From positions 1-10,817 of the forward strand of contig JAEDNB010000060.1 in the NCBI GenBank assembly GCA_016302725.1: DNA of 10,817 nucleotides, written 5' to 3'. A program made the position numbers and the translations under genes. Each line of letters opens with the position of its first letter. Positions within the stretch are counted from its first letter, which is position 1. Below, piece after piece: positions 5,979 through 10,817 of this stretch. This DNA comes from Lentisphaeria bacterium. Its GTDB lineage: Bacteria; Verrucomicrobiota; Lentisphaeria; Oligosphaerales; Oligosphaeraceae. The notes under the pieces are model-generated. The model had not been told where the DNA came from. It was given only the letters and a program-made list of their open reading frames with translations, and ran no database searches.

Positions 5979-7856
5979 TTAGGGTTGGAGGGCCTGGAGG
6001 AGGGCTTCCTGGTATTCCGGGAGGAACATGTTGCCCAGATGGCTTCCCCTGGGGAAGAGGAGGAAACGGCTGCCCAGGGTCTCCTGGTACCAGGGGAGGT
6101 CTTCCTCCGTGATGAGGAAGTCGTTGCGGTTTTGGAAGAGACGGACATCCGGGTTGTCCCGGAGGATCCCAGCCAGGCTGTCCAGCCGGCACTGGGCGGA
6201 CAGCTCCTCCAGGGAGGCGGTGTTGCCCTGGTGGCGCTCATACCAGGGTTTGAGGATCCGTTCCAGGTAGTCCATGTAGGTGAAGCCCATGCATTCCGCA
6301 AAGAAATTGTTGCGGTGGAAATAGGCGTCTGGGTCTTCCTGGAAGAGTCCGGAGGGGGATTTTTTCTCCAGTCCCTGGAGGGTTCCCGCCAGTTTGAGGC
6401 GCATGTAGAGTCCGAGGAGCAGGTCGGATTCCTCCTTGGCGAGGGGGGGGAGGGGGGAGGGGGCCTCCATGCCGTCGGCATCCGCCATCCAGCGGTTCAG
6501 GCGGTGGATCATGGCATCCACCCGGGCCTCCCGGGTCTCGGCCGGCCATCTTTCCGCCGTGGCGGCCATTTGGTCTATGGCCTTCAGGGCGGCCATGGGG
6601 TCCCGGGGGGGATTGATGGCCAGGAAGCGCTGGACAGAGGGGAGGGCTTCGGGGGAGCGGGAGAGCAGGGCCGCCAGGTGGAGGGTATAGAGGCCGCCCA
6701 GGGAGTATCCCGCCATCACCACGTGCTGCCCCGGGGGAATCCGGAAGTGGGCCTGGTAGTCTTCCAGGGCGGCGCGGAGGGCCTGGGTCAGCAGGATGGT
6801 GTCCTGGGGCAGGTAGCCGGGCGGGGGCGCGTCAGGCAGGTCGCCGAAGAAATCGGGGAGGAAGGGGGAGGAGAGGGCCAGGGTGTCCCAGCCCCGGCTG
6901 CGGAAGAGTTCGGCCAGGGCGGTGACCTCCTGGGAGTTCCGGTGGCTTCCGATGCCGGGCAGGAGGAGCACCAGGGTGCGGGATTCCCGGGAGGGATAGC
7001 AGGTATAGGGGACGCTGCCGCCGCCGGGCAACGCAACCCTGCGCTGCCGGCTTTGGTAGAAGAAGGCGGGGTCCTGGGGTTTCAGGAGCATTGCCCCGAA
7101 GGCCTCGTCCGGGGCGGGCTCTTCTTCCATGGGGGGGGGCTCCCGGAACTTGTATTCCGGGTTCCTGCCCAGGGCGGAGAAGATGCGGAAGAGTTCGTAG
7201 TGGTTTTCCTGGGTGAAGAGGCCATAGAGTTCGGGCTCTTCCTGGGCAAGGCGGTTTCCTTCCAGGAGGGCGAAGGCCAGGTCGGAGTGGTGGGGGCGCA
7301 GGATGATCCGGGGCAGATCCAGGGGGAAGTCGGCGGCCTTGCCCAGGGCGTCCCGCAGGGTGCCCGGCCCGTAGAAGGGGAGGTTAAGGTAGCACCCCTG
7401 CCCCATCCCCCATTTGGCCAAGGTCTCCCCGAAGGAGGTGTCCTTCCGGGGGATGCCCCAGGCGGTGGCGGGATCCCAGAGGCCCAGCACCCCCACCGTG
7501 GTGTTGACGGCGAAGCGCCTGGTGTCGTCCCAACTGGAGGAAAGGTCCCCCTGGAGAAGGTGGTTGATCACCCGCAGGGGATAGCCCAGGTTCTCCCCCA
7601 TGTGGGATAGCCCCGTGCGCACGGGGGAGGGGACCAGGAACCGCCAAACCTGGGCGGAGGGATGGACAATCCCCTTGGCCACCCCCTCGTTGAAGTCCTG
7701 GACAACCCGGTTGTAGCCCTCCAGCGGGTCGGGCACCGGGTTCAGGAGCCTGGCCGTCCCCGCCGGGGCATGGAGGGCGCTTCTGTCTGTGGCGCAGGAG
7801 GCGAGGAGGAATAGCGTCGCCAGGGAGAGAAGGATGACGGGGAGTCGCCGGGGCAT
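5979..7856 (-). CDS. MlaA (VacJ)-like lipoprotein fused to an alpha/beta hydrolase
   Basis: This is a two-domain outer-membrane lipoprotein of 625 residues. A lipoprotein signal peptide ends in LLASC, with the lipidated Cys at 21. Residues about 42-180 match MlaA, which removes mislocalised phospholipids from the outer leaflet: DPLEGYNRVVQDFNE, NLGYPLRVINHLLQGD, RRFAVNTTVGVLGLWDPA, TSFGETLAKWGMGQGCY and FYGPGTLRDALG. A Pro/Glu-rich linker (about 235-255) leads to an alpha/beta hydrolase (about 285-625) with VLLLPGIGSHR (oxyanion side), the nucleophile elbow GYSLGG (Ser385), a candidate acid at Asp579 and GSHLGN (His606). The catalytic triad appears complete. Typical MlaA is about 250 residues, so the hydrolase is extra. 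ATG 7856 is preferred over an upstream in-frame TTG at 7874 because it gives a compact lipoprotein signal with a basic start. The gene is the first of the minus-strand run. A lipase or phospholipase role is inference. Confidence 0.9.
   Translation of the reverse strand: MPRRLPVILLSLATLFLLASCATDRSALHAPAGTARLLNPVPDPLEGYNRVVQDFNEGVAKGIVHPSAQVWRFLVPSPVRTGLSHMGENLGYPLRVINHLLQGDLSSSWDDTRRFAVNTTVGVLGLWDPATAWGIPRKDTSFGETLAKWGMGQGCYLNLPFYGPGTLRDALGKAADFPLDLPRIILRPHHSDLAFALLEGNRLAQEEPELYGLFTQENHYELFRIFSALGRNPEYKFREPPPMEEEPAPDEAFGAMLLKPQDPAFFYQSRQRRVALPGGGSVPYTCYPSRESRTLVLLLPGIGSHRNSQEVTALAELFRSRGWDTLALSSPFLPDFFGDLPDAPPPGYLPQDTILLTQALRAALEDYQAHFRIPPGQHVVMAGYSLGGLYTLHLAALLSRSPEALPSVQRFLAINPPRDPMAALKAIDQMAATAERWPAETREARVDAMIHRLNRWMADADGMEAPSPLPPLAKEESDLLLGLYMRLKLAGTLQGLEKKSPSGLFQEDPDAYFHRNNFFAECMGFTYMDYLERILKPWYERHQGNTASLEELSAQCRLDSLAGILRDNPDVRLFQNRNDFLITEEDLPWYQETLGSRFLLFPRGSHLGNMFLPEYQEALLQALQP
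7131..7139 (-). repeat. Nine-base C tract in the MlaA-hydrolase linker
   Basis: An uninterrupted run of nine C on the coding strand encodes three prolines in the linker between the MlaA and hydrolase domains, just before Met-Glu-Glu-Glu. A slip of one base here would keep MlaA and lose the hydrolase. The window has several other long G/C runs, so this may be only compositional. Confidence 0.6.
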
Positions 7857-8125
7857 GGGGAGGGACCCTTTCAAAGAACGATGCGTGCGGAATATGGCCT
7901 GGGGGGAGACATCCGGGAAGGGACACCCCGGGCGGGGGAGGCCACGATGGGCGCCCCGGGGGCGTGCACACGGATTTTAAGAAACCCGGAATAGGGCAGA
8001 ATGTAAGTCTTCCCCAAAGTTTTGCCAGGCCTCCTTGTCGGGAGACAGGGAAGGCCGCGCGCTCCGAGACGCCGGAGGGCACGGAAGGCACCTGATGCCC
8101 CACGGCGAACACAGAGGGTTTGGGC

Positions 8126-8167
8126 CATGCCGGCATGACTTGCCGGAGGCACTGTGCCAAATATTTG
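8126..8167. promoter_or_regulatory. Cluster of overlapping palindromes
   Basis: Four inverted repeats lie end to end in 42 bases. CATGCCGGCATG (8126-8137) is a perfect 12-bp palindrome. CCGGCA/TGCCGG (8130-8135 and 8141-8146) forms a six-pair stem with a five-base loop, and the two share bases. GGCAC-T-GTGCC (8148-8158) and CAAATATTTG (8158-8167) follow directly. The cluster lies about 270 bases upstream of the first operon ATG at a GC/AT transition. It could be operator sites for dimeric regulators, or alternative RNA hairpins. No T-run follows the GC stems on the plus strand, so a simple terminator is less likely. Function is inference. Confidence 0.4.
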
Positions 8168-8253
8168 AAAAGCAATAAGATAAATGGATAAGGCCATCCC
8201 TCCTGCGGAGGCGGGGAATCGTTGGGGCGTCTTCTTCTAAATACTTATATCAG

Positions 8254-8274
8254 AAGGAGGTAATGTATACCTAA
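8254..8274 (+). other. Perfect Shine-Dalgarno-like AAGGAGGT before a three-codon ORF
   Basis: AAGGAGGT at 8254-8261 is the strongest match to the 16S rRNA tail seen in the window. It stands just 2 nt before ATG-TAT-ACC-TAA (8263-8274). The spacing is too short for normal initiation and the ORF encodes only Met-Tyr-Thr, so it is probably chance or the remnant of a gene start displaced next to the IS element. Confidence 0.25.
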
Positions 8275-8391
8275 AAATCGGCTAATTACGACGTAACTAT
8301 TCAGAACCCCGTCGCATGAGCGTGCCCTGGGGATGCCGCTGGCGGTGTCGTGGGTCTTGGTTGTCCCTGCGCCTTGTGGCGTCGTCGTGGA

Positions 8392-9448
8392 CTATGTCAG
8401 GACGATTTTGCCGTTTCCCGCGAAGGCTGCGGTGAGGGCGCCAAAGACGCTGGCACCGTGCTTGGCGCCAGTGCTGAGGAAGGACGTGATGTCCAGATAG
8501 TCCTTCGCCCCCGCCTCCGTGCGGAAGCAGCCCGGCACCTTGGTTTTGGTCTTCCCGTTGCGCACGTCCCGTTCCGCCTGGTTGTTGTCGAAGGGCACAG
8601 AGAAGTCGTGGAGGACAGGCGCCGTGGCCTTCGGCGCCTTCAGGCGCTCGATGAGAGCCCGTTCCTTTCCCTTCCTCTTCCTTCCCCTCCGCCTGTCCGG
8701 GGGGGCGGGCAGACGACCTCGGCCTCCTCCAGGATCCGGCCGTATTCCGCATCGAACCTCTGCCTTTCGGGGGATCGCGTCCTCGCCCCTTGCCATCGTC
8801 CGCTCCTTCGTCCTCTTCATGTCCATCAGGGGGGCCTTGAGGCGCGACGCCCATCCATGGCCGGGGCTGAACTCCTCGATGCCCGTCAGCTCCCTGAGCA
8901 GGTGCGCGCAGCAGACGGCGTGCCCCGGGCAGTTCGTATTTCCAGTATGGCCTCCAGCAGTCGTGCACTGCCACGCCGTCGGGCAGCACTCCGTTCTCCC
9001 CCATGCCCTCCTTGCCCCGCCTGGCGCTGACCGCCTGGCAGGTGAGCTCCTTTGTGGACGAGCTGTGCCCCAGGCTGTCTTCCCGTTCACATCCGTCCCC
9101 GTCTCGTCGAAGTGGACGACGCCCCTCTTTCGTCAGCATGGCCTTTGTCGCGGCAAGGGTGCCGCCGACCTTGGAGGCGCACCGGGAGACCATGGCGAAG
9201 ATGGTTCCCGTGGAAAGCCCCACGCCCATCAGGCTCCCCGGGAGCGTGTGGATGCGGCGGGCGCTGACTGCGCCATAGGTGCTGAGCAGGCCGGCAAGCA
9301 CGCAAACGGAATCCCCATGCTGCACATGGGCGCGGATGTTCGCGGGAAATTCCGCGGCGGGCGCCTCCCCGCCAAGGGGGAAGGAGTCCGCCGTAGCGCC
9401 TCCGCTCCTCCTCCATCCCGGCCTTGCCTGTCTCCGTAAGTGCCTCAT
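8392..9448 (-). pseudogene. IS66 transposase (TnpC) pseudogene with about five frameshifts
   Basis: Conserved IS66 transposase pieces appear in order but in all three minus frames. AEFPANIRAHVQHGDS and LSTGTIFAMVSRC (about 9355-9180) are followed by VVHFDETGTDVNGK with the first catalytic Asp, then SSTKELTCQAVSARRGKEGM and VAVHDCWRPYW with the second Asp, then HAVCCAHLLRELTGIEEF, RFDAEYGRILEEAE, and VPFDNNQAERDVRNGKTK with the catalytic Glu, ending in the IS66 C-terminal region at a TAG (8392). Frame changes fall near 9121-9126, 9068-9071, 8921-8928, 8761-8773 and at a seven-base G run (8699-8705); each can be explained by a one- or two-base indel. The N-terminal 100 or more residues, including the Cys-rich zinc part, cannot be recognised upstream of about 9355. 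The enzyme cannot be functional as written, unless the sequence has many errors. Confidence 0.88.
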
Positions 9449-9560
9449 CGCCCAGTCTGGCCAGGTCTTCCCACACGTCGGGTCGGGAAGGGAGGGCAGC
9501 GGGGGGGCGTGGGGGGCTCCCTGGGGTGGGGGGGGGACAGGAAAAGCGTCCTGGGGAAGT

Positions 9561-9566
9561 TATAGT
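9561..9566 (+). promoter_or_regulatory. Possible -10 box upstream of the SGNH gene
   Basis: TATAGT matches the -10 consensus at five of six positions and points toward the SGNH gene, giving a leader of about 130 nt. No good -35 lies 16-18 bases upstream (GGGACA is 21 away). The site overlaps the proposed end of the IS66 remnant, so it may be an IS end rather than a promoter. Confidence 0.25.
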
Positions 9567-9570
9567 AAAC

Positions 9571-9704
9571 CGTACTTCACCCCTGCCGTCTTTCGTGGGG
9601 GCGTTCCCTGGTCATTTTCCCCTTGCCTTTCCCCTCCTTGGGGCTCATTCCGGTGCGTTTCCGTGCCCGGCCTTGCCTTTCCTCCCTTTTTGTCCTTGTT
9701 TCCC
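9571..9704 (+). other. C/T-rich untranslated leader of the SGNH gene
   Basis: The 134 bases before the SGNH ATG are dominated by C and T runs, becoming almost purine-free in the last 30 bases (CCTCCCTTTTTGTCC and so on), and end in TTTCCC-ATG. There is no Shine-Dalgarno sequence. The frame stays open upstream through this region and into the IS remnant, but that sequence has no protein-like conservation. No hairpin or riboswitch is recognised. Confidence 0.45.
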
Positions 9705-10637
9705 ATGCGACACTACCTGAAAACTTTCCTTTTCCTCCTGTTTTTCGCCATGGTCATTTCCCCCGCCTTCCCTTCCAAGGAAATCCGTCTATTGAACATA
9801 GGCAACAGTTTCACCTGGTCCCTGGCCCCCTACCTGGGGGAGATGGTGAAGCATGAGGGGAAGCACACGCTCATCCACAAGCAGTGCTCCGTGGGGGGGT
9901 GCGAGCTGAGCCGCCACTGGAGATATGTGGAGGAGTTTGAGAAGGAGGGCAAGCGGGCCTATTCCTGGGTGCGGGATGAAGAAGGGAAGGAGATTTTCAT
10001 TTCCCTGAAGGAGGCGTTGGGGGAGACGGCCTGGGACGTGGTGACGGTCCAGCAGGCCAGCCATGAATCCTGGCGCCCCGAGTGCTACGAGCCCTGGGGG
10101 GAGAAATTGGTGGGCTACGTTCGTCAGCACGCGCCCCAGGCGCAGGTCATGGTGCAGCAGACCTGGGCCTACCGGACGGACGCCCCCCGCCTGGTGGAAT
10201 GGAAACTTTCCCAGGAGGAGATGTACCATCGCCTGTGGCTGGCCTACGAGGCCTTTTCCGCCAAGCTGGAGCTGCCCCTCATTCCCGTGGGGGAGGCCAT
10301 CCAGCTGGCCCGGGTTCTCCAGAAGGGCGTCTTTGTCCACTATGACTGGAAAGAGGCGGAGAAGTTGACCTATCCCCAGGTCCCCGACCAGAGCTGGTCC
10401 TTCATCAACGGCTTCTTCTGGCACACCAACGAGAAGGGGGAGCGGGTGCCCTTGAATGACACCATCCACCTCAACGCCCGTGGCCGCTATCTTCAGGCCC
10501 TGGTCTGGTACGGGATGCTCTTCGGGGAGGAACCCACCCAGGTCACCTATCTGCCGAAGGAAATCGAGGCGGAGGACGGGGCCTTCCTGCGCCAGGTGGC
10601 GAGCCTGGTGCTGAGGAAGCGGCCTGTTCGCCACTAG
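9705..10637 (+). CDS. Secreted SGNH-hydrolase-like protein (DUF4886 family)
   Basis: The 310-residue protein has a Sec signal peptide (basic start, hydrophobic run about 7-19, then SPAFPS). The mature part begins IRLLNIGNSFTWSLAPYL, with the block I GNS nucleophile at Ser35. CSVGGCEL (61-68) is the glycine block; DVVTVQQASHESW (111-123) corresponds to block III, but with Gln where SGNH enzymes usually have Asn. NDTIHLNARGRYL (251-263) is the block V Asp-x-x-His pair (Asp252, His255). This pattern fits the DUF4886 branch of SGNH hydrolases, exported proteins common near polysaccharide-degradation genes in Bacteroidota and PVC bacteria; an esterase acting on acylated glycans is plausible but unproven. 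ATG 9705 is chosen because the signal peptide begins there; the longer upstream frame runs through non-coding and IS sequence. It precedes gltX by 79 nt on the same strand and is divergent from the main operon. Confidence 0.87.
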   Translation: MRHYLKTFLFLLFFAMVISPAFPSKEIRLLNIGNSFTWSLAPYLGEMVKHEGKHTLIHKQCSVGGCELSRHWRYVEEFEKEGKRAYSWVRDEEGKEIFISLKEALGETAWDVVTVQQASHESWRPECYEPWGEKLVGYVRQHAPQAQVMVQQTWAYRTDAPRLVEWKLSQEEMYHRLWLAYEAFSAKLELPLIPVGEAIQLARVLQKGVFVHYDWKEAEKLTYPQVPDQSWSFINGFFWHTNEKGERVPLNDTIHLNARGRYLQALVWYGMLFGEEPTQVTYLPKEIEAEDGAFLRQVASLVLRKRPVRH

Positions 10638-10659
10638 CCCCTTCGCCCCCCTCTTTTCC

Positions 10660-10675
10660 GCGCCCCCCTGGGCGC
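10660..10675 (+). terminator. GC hairpin between the SGNH gene and gltX
   Basis: GCGCCC-CCCT-GGGCGC forms a perfect six-pair GC stem with a four-base loop, 22 nt after the SGNH stop. The sequence after it is C/T-rich with only short T runs, so it does not have the T tract of a classical intrinsic terminator. It may be a weak terminator or chance in GC-rich DNA. Confidence 0.3.
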
Positions 10676-10716
10676 CCCTTCCCCTTCACCCTTCCCCCTT
10701 TTCCCCCTCCAGTCCC

Positions 10717-10817
10717 ATGACAACGACCCCCGTCCGCGTCCGATTCGCCCCTTCCCCCACCGGGCAGGTGCATATCGGAAACATCCGTGCCGCCATCTTC
10801 AACTGGCTCTTTGCCCG
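10717..10817 (+). CDS. gltX: Glutamyl-tRNA synthetase, N-terminal fragment cut by the window end
   Basis: Only the first 33 codons are present. They read MTTTPVRVRFAPSPTG, then QVHIGNIRAAIFNWLFA, which is the hallmark start of the class I glutamyl-tRNA synthetase: the RFAPSPTG strand and the HIGH-type ATP-binding motif (HIGN, residues 19-22). The enzyme charges tRNA-Glu with glutamate in the cytoplasm, and in bacteria lacking GlnRS also tRNA-Gln. Glutaminyl-tRNA synthetase shares the HIGH region, but the RFAPSPTGxxHIG context and the lack of an N-terminal extension favour GluRS; discriminating or non-discriminating type cannot be judged here. The ATG follows CCTCCAGTCCC with no Shine-Dalgarno sequence. 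The gene continues beyond the right edge. Confidence 0.93.
   Translation, partial: MTTTPVRVRFAPSPTGQVHIGNIRAAIFNWLFA

Larger units (their letters stand above)
7857..8292. other. Non-coding region upstream of the minus-strand operon
   Basis: This stretch of 436 bases has no supportable gene. A minus-strand open frame (about 7871-8197) has Arg/Pro-rich composition, no conserved motif and no ribosome binding site. The part nearest the MlaA gene is GC-rich. The middle (8126-8167) holds a chain of palindromes. From about 8160 to 8292 the DNA is distinctly AT-rich up to the end of the IS remnant. The operon promoter must lie here, but no box pair is convincing: a TTAAAAT on the minus strand near 7973-7980 is a possible -10 without a good -35. 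Confidence 0.6.
8293..9570 (-). mobile_element. Decayed IS66-family insertion sequence
   Basis: The span is set by the transposase remnant plus candidate ends. The left edge at 8293 starts GTAACTATTCAGAACCCC; IS66 elements typically begin with GTAA. The right edge is proposed at 9570, where the inward-reading strand gives GTTTACTATAACTTCCCC. These match imperfectly as GT..ACTAT......CCCC. At about 1.28 kb the element is shorter than intact IS66 members, and no tnpA/tnpB accessory genes are visible. The eight bases outside the two edges (ATTACGAC and CGTACTTC) do not match, so no target duplication is preserved. The left edge also sits within a small palindrome, TTACG-A-CGTAA (8286-8296). The element separates the minus-strand operon from the divergent SGNH gene. 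The IS66 identity is secure from the protein; the exact ends are tentative. Confidence 0.7.

Noticed and set aside
5299..6192. Upstream extension of the ribBA frame giving a 693-residue protein
   Set aside because: The added part is Pro/Arg-rich shadow of the nitroreductase and MlaA genes; RibB homology begins at ATG 5298.
6430..6470. Dense G runs that might be a short tandem repeat or G-quadruplex site
   Set aside because: They fall in coding sequence of the hydrolase domain (Pro/Leu codons) and similar runs recur across the GC-rich window, so no specific function is supported.
5301..7610. A very long plus-strand open frame (769 codons) opposite the nitroreductase and MlaA genes
   Set aside because: It is antisense to two genes with clear homology, and its translation is Gly/Glu/Val-rich low-complexity typical of shadows in GC-rich DNA.
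7857..7874. TTG start six codons upstream for the MlaA fusion
   Set aside because: ATG 7856 gives a standard lipoprotein signal with a basic start; TTG starts are rarer and no better ribosome binding site is present.
7871..8197. Minus-strand open frame of 108 codons upstream of the MlaA gene
   Set aside because: Arg/Pro/Gly-rich composition, no recognisable motif, no ribosome binding site, and it covers the palindrome cluster.
7857..8292. FMN riboswitch controlling the operon, expected near riboflavin genes
   Set aside because: I saw none of the conserved RFN-element segments upstream of the operon, and the 41-nt gap before ribBA is too short to hold one.
8285..9578. Eight-base target duplication flanking the IS66 remnant
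   Set aside because: The flanking octamers ATTACGAC and CGTACTTC do not match, so either the ends are wrongly placed or the element has been rearranged.

Overview
The window is GC-rich apart from two AT-rich patches, at about 1-45 and 8160-8300. Its core is a long, tightly packed run of housekeeping genes on the minus strand. Read in the direction of transcription from about 7856 down to 37, it holds: an MlaA lipoprotein fused to an alpha/beta hydrolase, an exported nitroreductase, ribBA, ribH, nusB, ftsY, tgt, and an exported protein with a truncated TIM-barrel start. Outer-membrane phospholipid transport (MlaA), queuosine tRNA modification and riboflavin synthesis point to a Gram-negative, diderm bacterium. 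The ribH-nusB-ftsY neighbourhood, the DUF4886/SGNH protein and the style of the IS66 element suggest the PVC group, perhaps Lentisphaerota or Verrucomicrobiota. That placement is inference from general knowledge, not a database result.

Region by region. Positions 37-786 encode an exported protein of unknown function whose C-terminal barrel stops early, exactly where the composition turns AT-rich. Positions 821-5298 hold tgt, ftsY, nusB, ribH and bifunctional ribBA, with gaps of 3 to 85 nt, most likely one operon. Positions 5340-7856 hold two envelope genes that probably lead the same operon. Positions 7857-8292 are a non-coding stretch with a cluster of overlapping palindromes. Positions 8293 to about 9570 are a decayed IS66-family insertion sequence whose transposase carries about five frameshifts. 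Positions 9705-10637 encode a secreted SGNH-like (DUF4886) protein on the plus strand, followed by the first 33 codons of gltX, cut by the window end.

How the genes work together. RibBA makes both riboflavin precursors: 3,4-dihydroxybutanone phosphate and the GTP-derived pyrimidine. RibH joins the butanone phosphate to the later pyrimidine to make lumazine. ribD and ribE are not in the window. The exported flavin-dependent nitroreductase next to ribBA would use the resulting FMN. NusB, FtsY, Tgt and GltX serve transcription, membrane targeting, tRNA modification and tRNA charging.

The most unusual features are the MlaA-hydrolase fusion, the C/T-rich leaders without a Shine-Dalgarno sequence in which CCC directly precedes the ATG of most genes, and the palindrome cluster upstream of the operon. 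I found no CRISPR array, tRNA, rRNA or recognisable riboswitch, and no clear previously undescribed multi-gene system.
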